A stretch of 64,000 nucleotides of DNA from Eudorina sp. 2006-703-Eu-15 (GCA_003117195.1 BDSI01000172.1:148915-212914), one strand, 5' to 3'. Shown: positions 1 to 14,023, counted from the first letter of the stretch. Program-made: numbers and translations. The notes: generated from the letters alone by a model not told the origin.

Positions 1-3000
1 TTACCTAAAAATAAACTTACCAACACCTGGCCTACTACCGCGCCTGTAAGCAAATAATAAGTAAAGACCAACGGAGCCAGCTCGTGCCCATCAGGGTCAG
101 ATCCGTATCATCGGTACAGCAGGCGATGAGCGGTCCTTCAAGCAAGTTCGGACGGACGCACGGAGTCAGCTCGTGCTGTAATTCACGGCAGCAGCACTTC
201 CATGTAGATGCGGACAGACATACCTTCGAGGCGACACACCGCTGGCAATGCGATGCACCGATGCGATGAACCAATGCGATGCACGTGCCTGCAAGCAAGT
301 ATGCAGGCACAAAGCCAACCCGTGTCGCTTGCTTGTGCTGTAAGCGGCCGCCTTGAGTGCTGTGCGGTGCTTTGGTCCAAACTTGAGCGCATCGTGGACT
401 TTCAGGTCCATCATCTGCATCTCAGGGTGGCAGCAAGGGCGGAGGAGGGAGGGAGAGGCGTGCGGGACGTTGATGTGGCGGAAGCAGGCAGGAAGGGCAG
501 TAGGCAGGATCGCGCGAGAAGCAACCGACCGGTTGGGCTTGCTGGTCACCGTGTTAATAAAACAAGATTACCAGATAACAAAGCTCGCAATAGAATTGAA
601 CAAACATTATGTTGTCAACAACAGGTCGGCATTGTTGCACTGCAGCCTTTGGCAACCAGGTGACGTAAACCGCGGACGGCTCAAAACCGGGAAACCGGAA
701 GCTTACTTTAATGTCGCTGTTTAGCCACGGCCAGAGAGAAGTCCTTCGACTGGGCCCAACCCAAGACTTCCGAAGAGTATGAGCTGAACCAGAGCTGAAC
801 GTTTCCAATATGAAAAGCACATACCAGGCTACATTTCAATTGAAATAGTGCATCAGTGTATCGTGTAAGAAGTAAGAATGTGTAGGGAGGCATTGCTTCG
901 GGACAATCAAAGAACTCAGCTTGAGCAAGAGCGCAATAAGAAAACTGTATGAGAGCTGGTATTACAGAGACTAATTAATCCTGCAACTTTGTGGTGAAAA
1001 AGGTGGCCAGACGCAGGTTGATAAATGTACGAAAGCAGCGGCGAGGCTCTCGGCCGTGCAGATGCCCAGCTTCTCTGTCAGACGATCCTGTCTTACGAGA
1101 TCCTGTCTTACGAGATCCTGTCTTACTGCTGGTTCGTAATCACTACTGGCAATCGCACATGTCTGACGATGACAAGGTCGGTACTGCTCTGGTTTTCAGG
1201 TGAAAACCGTGGGTTGCGTTGTGGGGCCCTAGTGGCCCTAGCACCTTACCACGCAGCTTGCGGATCAGCGCGAAGATCGGCTCACCTATTCTTTGCTGGA
1301 TAACACTGGATAACACTGACAACCGGGCGAAAGGTCACTGGCCGTCCGGTTTTCAGCGTCATTCCGCATCATCCTGTAAACACTAGGTGAGCTGGTCTTA
1401 TCGCTTATGCGCAACCTGCGTGGTGAGAGTGCGCGTGCGTCGAAACTCTACCCATGGTTTTGGCATAAACCTAACCAAAGCAGTACTGACCTTGTCAGTT
1501 TGTCAGGCATGTGCCCAGCCTGTGGGCTGCGCCTCGGGCCTCCAGGCGCAGCCAACTGCTGTGGTATTCGTCACGGCGAATCTGCTTGTGTCTTGCGCCG
1601 TCTGCGCTAGAGATACGCTGTGTTCGCTTCGCCCCACTGCACAACAGAAGTGGCAAGCCGGGCGAACCTCTGATAGCCTGCCTAACTGCAACCTCTGATA
1701 GCCTGCCTACCAGTTCTGCAGCCCGCCTATTTCGGCTCTGTAGATGCGGGCTTCCCTGCAACATGTGCTGCGGGGGCTCCTTGACGCGCTCCCGAGGTCC
1801 GACTGTTGGGCGGGTGGCGACAGGCAAGCCGCAATTATAGTTACATGGACTACGGCTGCTCAGAGAAGATTGTTTAAGGCGTATACCAAAGAGTCTGGAA
1901 GTTATGGCGACTTCGCTGGATCGATGCCTGCTATGGTTCTGTTGGCCACCGAATTCCAGAGGATGTTATCCAGAATAACATGGACACAAGATGTAATTGG
2001 TGAGGCCACCAATTTGTGAAAGGTCGCTATACAAAACATAAGCAAAAGATGCTACGGTTGTGTCCACATTCTAATAGAGGTTGCCGTCCAAACAAGACAA
2101 GCAAAGAAAATGGATTACATCAAGATAAGAAGCTGCGGCTTGCGGGGCTTGGCCTTCTTTATCGCAGATACGGAATCATCCGGTCATACGTATCTGACGT
2201 ATTTGGTCCTGATATTCAAAAATGTTGTGCGGCGGGGTTCAAGAAAGCCGAGCCGGACGCGCACTTGAAATCGACAAAACCGCCGCACGACCGGACGCCG
2301 AGCTCATACCGACTGGGGTGACCAGTTCTTCGTTGATCGGTGTTATATGGGTCAGCTGCACTCTCCTGCACTTCGGCATGGGGCAGTTCCATGGAGGCTG
2401 GCCCAACCTAACGACCGGCACGACCGCTGGGGCTCTATCAACGGGTTCAGACCCAAAGCCAGCACTCGTGAGCAGCACTCGTGAGCAACCCATCCGGTTA
2501 TGTGGCATCCCCATTATCATGCTCATTCGTGAAGCACCTGAGCGCGTCCTGGAGGAGGTCAGCCGCTGGCGGCCAAGGCCCCAGGCGCGCGTCGTCAGAG
2601 AGGGTCATAGTTAAGCACGAAAGTCCCTGAATCCAGATTGCGAGAGGGCATCGGCCTCAGCTGCGGGGCCAGGGGTCCGTGCAATGGTGCAATGCCTGAA
2701 ACACAAACACGTCCCGCACGAGAGGCCATGGACCAAGCAAGGAGGGGGCACGCACGCCGTCGACGCGCTCACATAGGCCGCACAACTGTGGAGCTGCACC
2801 TGCGCGCCCGCAGCGGTTGGATCTCCACGTCCCCGTCTCACACCATTCACACGGTCCTGCTGGCCAAGGCGTGTCTGCAACCCTTCCGACAGGGCCTGAC
2901 TGCAGGTACGGCCAGTGTGGCGAGGCCTGACCTCTTGCATGGGGGCGACCGACGGGGTCAAAAGTGGGTTTGAGAAAGGGCTGTGCAAAAGTGCACGGCG

Positions 3001-3740
3001 ATGACAGGGCGGGTCCCCGACAAACGCCGTGCCGACACCAGCTAGCGTCGTGGCCACACCCTTGCAGCTCTGCTCACCGATAGCGCCGAGCGCTTTGGAA
3101 TCCGGCCTTGCAACCTCAGACCGTATCACCAAGACCACAAACGCAAAAAACTCTTTATGATGACGAACATCAAACCTACGGAAACAGCCGCAGGACAGGA
3201 ATCATACGATCTACGAGTTTAAGCAAGCACCCCAACCTCGTTTCCAGGTACCCGAGCAATGCATCCACCCTGGAGACTCCAGTCATGGGTGCCGTACATG
3301 CACAGCTTCACCCCCAAGCCCATACATCCCCAGCCCCATGCACGGCTTCCACAGTTCACAACCGGCTTCATTGGCCTGTCCACACGCCAAAGCCCCCGGG
3401 CCCGAACCCCGCACGCACGGGATCTGTCCGGCTGCTTCTCCCATCGCCACCCGCACGTTTGGCATGAGGCGTGCGCGACCCGCCCGCTCAGCTCGCGGTT
3501 GGCCCCACCGCGCAGCAGCTGTGCAGCTCAAATATCCACCACCTCCGCCTCAATGCCGCCGCCGCTGCTGCCTGCGAGGTGCGAGCGCGATGCGCTCCTG
3601 CATCGCCGCCGCCTGGCCCCCTTGACCCCGCCCGGCGCGCAGCTGTGCCCCTCTCCACGTCTTTACCTCCTCCGCCTCCTCCGTGTCCTCCACCACCGCG
3701 ATCGCCTCACGTGTTCCTTCCGCCGCCGCCGCCGCCTCGG
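1..3740. other. No gene recognised
   Basis: Many overlapping open frames occur on both strands, but none shows a recognisable domain, consistent codon bias or a chain of phase-compatible exons. Small tandem duplications are present at about 1084-1128 and 1669-1714. The right part, nearest MOC1, probably includes the MOC1 3' untranslated region, but I see no TGTAA signal close to its stop codon. Confidence 0.5.
1084..1128. repeat. Three copies of a 15-bp tandem repeat
   Basis: The unit gatcctgtcttacga is repeated three times without change, the last copy ending in a variant base. It lies outside any recognised gene. Confidence 0.85.
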
Positions 3741-6700
3741 TCACCCCGGGAGCCGCCGCCGTCTCGGCTTCGTTGCAGGAGATGACGCCGCCGCTTCGGC
3801 CCCGTGCGCCGCCGCCTCACCCATCTCCCTCAGTACCTCCTCTGCCTCCTCCCTCACCGCCGCCGCGACCTCCGCCACCAACCCAGCAGCGGCTTTCCCA
3901 GATGTCCGGGAGCTCGTCCGGGCAAGCTTCTCCTTCTTATTGCGCCCACCATCGGACGACACCGGCGCCACCTCGGTGGCTGCCCTCCCTGCAGCCCCCT
4001 CATCTATTTCCTCGCCGTCCACCGCAGCAGCCCCCGAGCCGTCGTGCCCCGATGCCCCTTTCCCGGCCCGGTCGCCACTCCGCCGCTTCCGTCGCCCCTG
4101 GGCACTGCTGCCCCTCGCCCCGTCATGCTCGCCTTCACAATGCCTCCCAGCAGCCAGGGGTTCCGCCCTCAGGGGTCGCGTCCCCGGCGCTACTTCGGCG
4201 GCTTCAACGGCCGCGGCCTTCTTGCGCCGGCCCTTGCGCACCCCCGCGACCGCTTCCCCCTCGCTTGCCCTGCCCGACTCCGCTTCCGAACGCGACACCG
4301 CCTCCGTCTTCGCCTCCCGATCCTGCCCCGCGGCCAGGCCGGCAGCGGATGTGCCCCGGGGTTTGCGGGCCCTCGCTGCCTGCTTCGTCGTCGTCATCTT
4401 AACTCGCTTGCTCTTTCGGGCGGCGCGCTCGTCCTCCTGCCGGTCCAGACGGGTCTCAGCCGCCTCGATCTGGGGAGGGCAGGTGGTGGCGGAGGTCAGA
4501 TGATGGGGGTGACGGTGGCAGTGGCGGTGGTACAAGTGGGTGGTGAGCAGCAGTGGGCACGACAGGTGTACGTGTGCCGGTCGCCGGCGTCTCAGATGTA
4601 CGGGCGAGCAGGCAGGCGCTGCCCTGCCGGGGACAGATTTGGGCAGCACGCGCAGGCTGCAGTGCAAGTGTACGGCAGTGCAGCGGAACGGCGGCAACGC
4701 CGCCGAGGTCGAGGGGTCTCCAAGGACGCGGGCCCCCAAAGCAGAGCGCACGGACTCCTATTATGTCAAGGTAGCTCTGCCACAGTACTGCTGCGTAGGA
4801 TGACCACCATGCGCAGCAGCGGCGGCCGCGGCGACAACGGCGGGGGAAATGGCGGGGCCACCGGCGGCGGCGGCGCCACCGACGTGAAGCACACCGACCG
4901 ATGGCCTCCTTCGGCCTCCCGCCCATTGGGGTTCCGATGGCCCTTGTGGGCCTTATCACAGTCCTCTAAAACCTACAGCTGCCCTCACCTACCTCATCCC
5001 ACATGTCCCGCTCCGGCGTCAGCAGATTGCCGTACGCGTCCGTGGGCGTCGGCGGCCTCGGCGGCCCCCACGCCAGCGCCACAGCCGGCTGATCCACCAG
5101 CAGCATGTCCACCGTCATGCCGTTGCGGCGCAACGTGCCCGCCAGCCGGGGGGGCAGAGACGCGCCCAGCGCCCAGGCGGCGATCAGCAGCGAGTCGGCG
5201 CGGCCGTGGTCCTTCTTGTGTCTGGGGGCCGGAGGGCAGGTGTCGGAGGGTGGGTGTCGGAGGGTGGGTGCCGGAGGGCGGGTGCCGGAGGGCGGGTGCC
5301 GGAGGGTGGGTGCCGGAGGGCGGGTGCCGGAGGGTGGGTGCCGGAGGGTGGGTGTCGGAGGGTGGGTGCCGGAGGGCGGGTGCCGGAGGGTGGGTGCCGG
5401 AGGGTGGGTGTCGGAGGGTGGGTGTCGGAGGGACGGGTGCCGGAGGGCGGGTGCCGGAGGGTGGGTGCCGTAGGGCGGGTGCCGTAGGGTGGGTGCCGTA
5501 GGGTGGGTGTCGGAGGGACGGGTGCCGTAGGGTTGGTGCCGTAGGGTGCGTTCTCATCCGGAGACCCGCGTCGGTGTGTGTTTGGAGGAGACCCATCTGC
5601 CCGCCCCGTCTTGGCCGGCCATCGATGTCTTTTAGGATGAGCATCAATCCTCGATCCAGATGAGCTCGTCCATCTAACCAACCAATCAACCAACCAACTA
5701 AACAACCAACCCGCCCAGCCGCGAACCCACTTGAGGATACGACCCTGGTCCGGGAAGAGCACCCGGGCCAGCGCCAACCCGGCGTCCTTGCTGGCGGCGC
5801 CGTACAGCCCCAAGTCCTGCTTCCACCGCCGTACCGGTGCCGTACCCACCTGCACACGGCGCGTGTCGACATCAAACCGGCACAGGATACATCTTTCGGC
5901 ATCGTGATCTTCGACGGGAAGTAGATGGGGGCCCGGGAAACAGACTTCTCCCGCCCAGAACCCCAGCCGCGGTCTCGTAACGGTCTGCGGCGCAGCCGAG
6001 TCCGGCCCCGTCCGTCCCATGGGTCACTTCTTCGACAGTGGAGTGGCGCGAGGCCGAGTGGCGCCGAGCCGAGCGGGATGCGCCCGCCGGCCGAGCGCAC
6101 GCGGGCACGACCAACAACTGGGCGAGATGGGGTCGTCAACGCTGCAGCACGCGGCCGTGCGGACTTCATCGCTGGGTGTGTGCGCGTGTGGTGAGTGAAG
6201 AAACCCGCCCGACCCAAACCAGCTACCAAGGTTCGTGCGTGTGTGTGAGTGACGCCAAGTCAGCCATGCACCCAGCGAGCCAGACACCCAGCAGCCGGCG
6301 CAGGCCCCTACCGTGAAGCCCAAGCCAGTCAGGAGGCCAAGCCACGCGCCCGTGCTCCACACTGCGGGTCGGAGGGGTGGAGAGCGGTTGAACCAGGGGG
6401 AGAGGGAGGAGAGAGGGAGGGCGCGTGGCGAATGACGAGGGGGTCATTGGCCCTGGTGTCCGTCCGGCCGTGTCTAATGGATAGAGGGGGAGAGCGGCGG
6501 CGGCGCTGGTCCAGGATGCCCCTTGACTGCTGTCCTCCTCTGGCACACAGGCGCGGGAGGTTTTCCCAACGACCCACGTGGTTTGCCCAGTCTCCCAGTC
6601 TCCCTCCGCCCCAGGAACCCCTTCCCTCGCGGCCCTCCCCCGCGGCCCTCCCTAGGCGGGCTCACAGCTTGTGTACGCGGCGATGTTTCCATCCCCCGGC

Positions 6701-8187
6701 AGGATGGGCGGCACCTCCACGTAGCCGTACAGGGCCACGCGGCGGCGGTCCCCCGGGGGTGGCAGTGCGGCGGCGAGGGCACTGGCCAGCACCGCACGCG
6801 CCCCCGCCACGTGGAGCAGCCTGCGGCCACATTCCGCATGGCAGAGGAGGGAAGGAGACAGACGGGTGGGTGGGTATGCCACGGACGCAAGCGTGGGCAG
6901 CGAGCCGCGCTGTGGGGTGGCCAGCAAACCGCACCAACCAACCAACTGCCCTCACCTCCTTCTGGATGTCCCCCCGGAGGCTGTGGCCTTCTGCCGCTCC
7001 GCATAGCTGACCGGCATGTCCCAAACCCGGACAGTCCACCGAGACGAGTCGGCCGGCGGCGCCGGAGGCGACGGCAGCCAGAGCTCCGCAGCCCTCCCGG
7101 CCGCCGTCTGCCCTTCAGCGCCTTCAACATCAAACCCATCAGTGCCATCCGCATCCGAATCTCCGGTCGCGAGTCCCCTAGCGGCCCCTCCGCGGGACTG
7201 CATATGCGGACCCGACAGCGTCAGCCGCCAGGCGCCAAACTCGCCTTCCCAGGCCGACGGTGGCGACGGCGCCGCCGCCGGCGGTTGTGGCGGGTCTGCG
7301 GCACCGACGACGCTGCTGCCGCTTGCTGTCGCAGCATCCGTCCAGGCCGCCGACTCGGCACCGGCGGGCGCGTCTTCGTCCCAGAAGATCACCGCGAGGG
7401 CTCCGCTCAGATCGGGATCCACGGCCGCCACAATGTGACGGGTCGGCAGCGGCACGGCGCCCGGGTCGCCGGCGGCGGCTGCGGTGGCGGAGCTCGAGGC
7501 CTGGGAGGAGGAAGGGGCTGCAGCGGCGGCCGTGGCGGTGGCGGCGGTGGTGCGCTGCCGGGGCACTGCGGCGGTTGTGGCGAAGGTCACTCGCCTGACC
7601 GCCTCCGCGGAGGGAGGGGGCGCCCGGAGGACCGCCCGGCCCCAGGTGGGCGGGGCATGTCGGGTTGCAAATCCAGATATGAAACGCAAATCTGGGTCTG
7701 AACCAGCGAAGGACCTTCGGCTCGGCGCGGGCGCGTGCTGGCAGCTGCGCGCGTCGTGGCCGCTCTGGGCGGGAAGGATCGAGGGGTTCGACGGCGGGCG
7801 GGTGCCCGACGGCGGCCGATGTGCGTCGGTGCGCGGGGAGGTTTCCAGGATGCTTGCTGCCGCCGGCGGGTGCCATGCGTCGCCGTCCACGACCTCGGAT
7901 CCCCATGCTGGCCTGTTGTTGACTACGACGGCGACGGCAGATGCGGAGAGGGCGCGTCCTGAGGTAGTGGCGGCGGGCCGACTTGCAAGGGCAGGCCTTC
8001 GGCCGGGTACTGGGCAGCCATCAACGACGCTGTGGCCCGAGAATCCCTCCCAAGGTCCGCGTGCAGGAACAAGGGTCGCAGGACATGTTGCCCCGAACAA
8101 AGGTGGCGCTGCCGCAGTGGTACAAAATTGGATTTCCCGTGACAAGGGCCATCGCCGTGTCAGCATGCGGCGCGCCGTTGCTTGCAT
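3741..8187 (-). CDS. MOC1: Chloroplast Holliday-junction resolvase MOC1
   Basis: MOC1 is the chloroplast Holliday-junction resolvase that resolves recombined plastid DNA so nucleoids can segregate. Six exons join in phase: 8187-6956, 6820-6666, 6361-6312, 5849-5731, 5221-4993 and 4469-3741, giving 837 aa. The RNase H-like core is clear: VDPDLSGALAV (Asp257), VWDMPV (about 388-393), GYVE (Glu446), W-LGLLTGLGFT (464-479), RRWKQDLGLYGAASKD (exon 4) and KKDHGRADSLLIAA (Asp523, Asp528). These match the plant MOC1 order, and exon junctions fall exactly where plant sequence continues. The start at 8187 was chosen because the following residues (MQATARRMLTRRWPLSRE) look like an organelle transit peptide; an in-frame ATG at 8238 is an alternative. 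Unusual are about 120 inserted low-complexity residues between the first two core strands and a 242-aa Lys/Arg/Ala/Glu-rich C-terminal tail. Confidence 0.85.
5227..5548. repeat. 14-bp minisatellite in MOC1 intron 4
   Basis: About 23 head-to-tail copies of a 14-bp G-rich unit (consensus tgccggagggtggg, with t/c and c/t variants) fill intron 4 of MOC1 beginning just upstream of the exon 5 acceptor. The unit length is not a multiple of three, yet several frames stay open and create false Pro/Thr- or Gly/Arg-rich open frames on both strands. Confidence 0.95.
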
Positions 8188-8753
8188 GCTGCAGCTGTAG
8201 GAGGTGATTTGCGGCGACCTTCCATAGGACAAATCCATATTATCACAATTTGAATTTTATGCCCGCTACCATATTTGACATTATAGAGCTGACAAAATTT
8301 TGATAAGTCGGTTGGCTGGCACGCAACCCTTCCACTGTGATTTGGTGCGCCCTCCAAAAACCAAAAGACATCACAGCAATTCGGCTAGTTGTAGACAGCG
8401 TGTCTGCTATAATACCCTGGTACCGTGTTTCAAGATCATACCTGCGCAGTTGGGCGTTGTGACAGTTAGGCAACGGCAATTCTTCACAACCTGCGTATTC
8501 TCATCATGATGCCGCGTTGAAAGCACATGGTCCGACGTGCTGGGCTTCGGGGTACCCCTGGCGCATCGATGCCGCTTAGGGTTGCGGATTTGGCTCAGGG
8601 GGGGACAACGCGCCGTCACAACGCGGACGCGACAGCACGGCGCGCGCATACCGTATCGTGCAGTGGTGTACACGGTCGGCCACACGTGTGCTACTTGTGA
8701 ATGGAGGTAAGAAGCGATGTAGAAAAGCCGATGCGCTGGCCCTCCTTTAGCGT

Positions 8754-9135
8754 CGTGTTCTGGCCCCCCCTTTACTTCGCTGCTTTGCAGGCCTGCGATG
8801 ACCAAGAACGCTCCAGCCCCATGACCTTTACGGCGTTACTTCATTACTGGGTTCCAAGGAGCACCGGACGCCTTGCCGAGCGCCCGAGCGACGTGCCTTG
8901 CTGGCCGGGCTTGAAAACCGGTTGGGGTCCCCCTGCGCCCCCACCGTATTTGTCCCTACATGATGTGCCTTAGGCCAGCTGAGCTGCCAGGCCCCCTGCT
9001 GCGTTCCTGCACTTGCCTTCCTTCGGTTTGTTTGGGGTGGTACCCCAGGAGGATACCCTGTCAACAACACCCACATTGCTTTGGTCCCTCGACCGCCCTT
9101 TGCCTCGCTGCTTTGCAGGCTTGCGATGACATTGT
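8754..9135. repeat. Two diverged copies of a dispersed repeat
   Basis: The segment around 8754-8805 and that around 9081-9130 share a near-identical core (cgctgctttgcaggcYtgcga) and similar flanks. On the minus strand both copies translate to a related peptide (LQSSEVKGG and LQSSEAKGG), which shows the shared ancestry but does not by itself indicate a gene. Confidence 0.6.
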
Positions 9136-11095
9136 CATGAGCACTGTGGGCATGCAAGACCCCGAACATGGGCGGCGCGAGGGTGGTGCTGTGGAGGTGC
9201 TGCGAAGCTCTGTCGGCGGGATGCCACTGTAATTCCCTCTGGCAGCAGGCACGCCGACCTCTGTAACATTCATTCATTCGCTTTGCCGAAAAGAGATTTC
9301 ACCCAACGCCAGCTATTCCAAATCCTTTGGGATGCGCTGCAATTCTCTTGTCGTTGGCAATCCGATTCCCGCCTCCCTTGAAATACAATTTACAAGGCAG
9401 GCAGAGACTACACAGGTCCAGACAGTACGATGCCCGAGCAAACGGACCAGCCAGCCGATCCCTGCAGCTCATCATCAGCGGTGACACGCACACACAGGGG
9501 CACATACAGGGGCACACACACAGGGGCAAACAGCTTCCCCAAATTCAGCCAGGCGCGGGCAGACTGGTGGCTGACTACGGACGGACTACGAACGGCGCCA
9601 CGTTGGCGCGGCGCCATGTACCCATCTTCCACATCGCAGTACACTGCAGTACAGCACAGCACGAGTCGTCTCGATGTACTTGACCCATGCCGGCAGCAAA
9701 CGAAAGACGCCGTGCCTTGAAAAGCGTCCCAGACGTCGTACGCTAGCCACAGCAGCCAGGACGGCGCCCCGTCCCACAGAACTGTTCCCCACCCACGCAA
9801 TTCCCGAGCCGCGTGCGGTAAAGAACGTGCTTTAAACGCACGCAGGCTGCAACCCGGTGCAGGCCTGACACGCAGACACCCCAGGAGGCTGCGCAGCTGC
9901 CTCCTCATAGTTGATGCGAGTTCGCGTCAAGCGCAGTAGGCGCACACAACGGGCGGGTCTCATCGCTATATACACACACGGCCTCTGACGCCCCTCTCCG
10001 GGAGAGAGCGTTTCGGCGGTCTCATTCGGGTTTAGGGATCGGTCAGCAGCCCCCTGCCAGCGTCAAGCCCGGATCGATATGTGACGATTCACACCCACAC
10101 AGACACACCCACACGCGCACACCGCAAGTCGTCGAAGTTGGTATTTGGCACTCAGGCATCGAGATTCCGCGGACGAGTCAGCATCCCTCGAGGACGCGCC
10201 GCGGGTTGGCCCTCACATCAGCGCACCCCAGCCGCCCAACGCACAGGCCCTGAGGATCGCCATCAGGATCGCCCCAGCACCGGAAACCACGGAGGCGCGG
10301 GCGGTCAGGAAGCCACCGCCGACCGCCGCCACTGCCGCAGCCACCATACATAGTATAAAAGCCGTATGTGCCTTCAACAGAAAACCAATAATCCTACGAG
10401 TCCACGACAGCCCTAACGACGGCCTCAAATACGCGCGTCAGCCAGCGCCTGCACAACCGTACAGCAGCTGCATGCTGTACGCGGCAGTGCTCCAAACTGT
10501 CCAAACCGTCCAGACGTATCAGCCAGGTGCCCCCCACATGCCACATGGCATTACCAACACGCACGGCGAGATACGTAAACGCGGCAGGCAGGGCGGCGCG
10601 GCGCACAAGACATTCACCGACCGCGACGTGGCCACATCGCCGCCCACTGCCCGGCCGTTGCGGTGCTGCCCGCCCCTCCCGACACGATGCACATACGGCA
10701 TTCTGAGGTTCTGACGGCAGCCATGACGCGATGCCCCTTACATATGTATGTATGTACCGTACAGCTGGTTGTGGGTGGGGTGGGTGGCATCGTGTCTCTG
10801 ACAGCTGTGATAGCTCACCAGTTGCAACAAGTTGGAGGATGCCTCCAGGGCGCGAGGACAACGTCGCGCGTCAATGCCGCGCCCGGGCGAGCTGCTGGCG
10901 CAGTCCGACACCTCGGATGTTGACCCCTACGTCAACTCCGATCCAGCGAGACGTAAGGAAGCGCAGCCGATGTGGAACCTTTTGAAGCCACAGCTGCGGC
11001 ACAGACAGACTCTCACACACGCACACGCAAACGCACATGCGCAAGCATACAGAGATATATACCCGTGGGTTGGGTCGGTTGGGTTATCTTCCCAA

Positions 11096-11201
<106 letters not shown>

Positions 11202-14023
11202 CCGCATACCACGCTGCAACGGCAGTCACGTCGTCGGCATCCGACACACTCTAATGACACCATAACACAGGGCAACAAAGGCGAAAAATCTTCTGCGCTT
11301 CTCTGCATACATACATATATTAGCAGCTTTAGGCCTTTCATGGCATTTAAGCGCACTGCGACTGACCCTGGGTTCAAGAGGCCCGCAGGGGGCCTCTCGG
11401 GGCCGCAGTTGTGTTAGGTTCACGAACTGAGGGGGATTGTGTTCACGGGGCCCGCCCGCCCGCCCGTCCGCCGCCGCGACCCGGGTGCCGCGACCGCCGC
11501 CGCCAGGAAAACCCCCTTAGACGACAGGCGCGGAGGGCCCGCGACGCCGTAGCTGGCGCACCAAATACACCGCAACATACAATATTGACATGTCTACAAC
11601 CAACCGATACAAAAACGTGTTGCCTGCTACTGCCGCGGCAATGTAGCATCGCGGCAATGTAGCATCGTGCGACACCAGCTTTCGGGCCTCAATGACGCTT
11701 TCTGGCAGCACGACACCGCGCCGTTGAGCACCGTCTACCCATATCCCCCAGCCACCGGCGATATGTACATCCGCGTAAATACCAACCCCGCCGAGCATAT
11801 GTCCGGCACACGCACATGCGCACATCCGCGGTGGTCCCCCGGATTAAGGGGTCGGGTGCCGCCGCGTACTGTCACACACAGACATACACGCGAGTGTCAT
11901 CATTCGCACATCCACTTTGCTGTACCGGGCCTTGGCCGGGGCCGTCCTCTTCCAGACGGCCTCCCTGTACGGCCCACACGCGCCGTCCTGACTGCACTCA
12001 CAGCGAGCTACACCGTAGCCATCGCCGGCCCCGTGCAGCTCCCCGGGACGCCTACCCACCCACGTCAATCGGCGTCCCTCGACAGCATCGCAAACCCGCA
12101 TCAGCGGTGCCAGTAGCGGGAGCTTGAGCCTCATGTGTTAAGTCGGAAACGGCAGGCGTGACCTGCGGACAGCTCAGCAGGCCGCATCGGGCGCAGCGCA
12201 CACGGCCGGCCAACACCCCCAGCACCCAAGCGACGCCCCCACAGCGCTCGGGTTGCGTCTGCGACAGCTCGAGGCCGCGCCGACGTCCGCGTGCCATTCC
12301 TTCCCCCGCCCAGCCTGCGCGCTGTACTTCCCAAGGCAGCTCACTCCAAACGCGCAAAAAAAATCCGAATACCCGTTTTCTCGTCAAAAGACAACGACAC
12401 GCCACGCACGACCGGTGACCCGGGTTTCCCGGACGGCAACGACTCGCGGCTCATTCCAACCAGCCACCGCATCTTGACCTGGCCGGTTACGACCGGGATA
12501 CACGGGGTGCGGCCGTCGCATTTCGTCCGGCTGTACGGCGGGCACGCACTGGTTCCTCTCCACCCATCAACTCGCCCCGCGCACTTTGCGGTACCCATGA
12601 CGGTAATGGGTTTTGTCATCGCCAGCGGCCGCGACCGCATCCAGCCGCAGAACGTCAGCAGAATACCCTGATCTGATTCACAACCGATCAACTTCGCGGG
12701 CCCAACAAACACACAGCAAGGGGGCCCGCAAACAGCGGGCGTCAACTGGCCACGCGCCCCAGTGTTTTGGCAAAGGCCGCACGTTATGTACAGCGACACA
12801 TATGTACAGCAGCTATGTGAGCATCGAAGGGTGAACCAACGAACCAACGCGGTGGCATGTGCGCCCTGGCACACAAGATGTCAACGCCGGGTGCCCGCAT
12901 CTGATGACGCCACTCGGCGGGCGGCGCCGCCACCCTGGAGCCCTGCCTCGAGGCGCTGAAAGGACATCGCAACTGAACCAAGACGGTCTCCCACGCACCT
13001 CGCTAAGCCGCACTAAGCCTTATGTATAACTTATTCTTGATGGCCTGAAACATGGCAAGTAAGCAACGCAACGCGGGACGCGCAACGCGGACAGCATCCC
13101 GAGGCCGAATCGCCTGCGGGACCACCGCAGCCCAGCCAAGGCTCACAACCGTCACAGCCGCCGAACGTTACTACCGTACATATCTGTACGGAAGCTGTAC
13201 GGTGATACAAAACATTGGAAACCCCCCGTCTCTCACCTGTCTACTTAACGACCAGGTAGACTCTTGAGCGGTTCAATGCAGGCAACGCGCCAACGCGGAG
13301 AGCTGTGTCCAAGCTAAGCTGTGGTCCAACGACCACGAAACGATCCAACGGCCAACGATCCATCGACTGAGGAAAATTCCAAACCTCGTGCTTGGTCTTA
13401 CGCGGCCGCGACTGAGTGGGGTTGCTATCCCATGCGACCTAATACATGTTAAAACCCGCAACTGCTGAGAGCCGAGTAGGTGCAGGACCTAAGCGACAAT
13501 AGGTTCAAGAAGTGTTCGGAGGCAAAGCTCTCGTGTTGCAACACAAAAGCGGCACAAAAGCGGCACACAGCATCGACAACACTTGCGGAGACACCAACCT
13601 GCGAAGACGAAGAGGGGACTGGGTGACGAAAGCTGCGCTTCGTCCCCTTGCCGTCGCATGAAGGCAGCCGCCCGGCACGCCGCGCAAGCCGCACCCGCCA
13701 CGGCCTGCCGACTCTTGCCCACCGCGCGTGCCACCAAGTGAATCCCAGCCAACCCCGCGAAATGCATGCAGTGCTTCCCGTTACTAGTGCACAGAACAAT
13801 ACCTCCCATACCCGCTTTGTTGCCTCGTCGTATGTACAGCCCTCCAGCCAGCCGCTGCCCCAAAACGCATCCGCCGACGCGTCAGCTGCCCTTGCAGTGC
13901 ATGCATGCACAAGCAGCAGCCAGCGGTGCCGGTGGGGCCGTAGCCCTCCCTGACTTAGGCGCCTGCAGACCGCACGAGCAGCACAGGACCCGGAGCCAAG
14001 CCCCAAGCCCCGGATATATATGT

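Noticed and set aside
3804..5501. Plus-strand open frame of 565 codons, with further long plus-strand frames from 3259 to 4503
   Set aside because: They lie antisense to MOC1 exons 5-6 and its minisatellite. They have Pro/Arg/Gly composition typical of GC-rich shadow frames and no domain.
5227..5548. CRISPR-like array
   Set aside because: The units are 14 bp, directly joined and without unique spacers, and the array lies inside a eukaryotic intron. It is a minisatellite.
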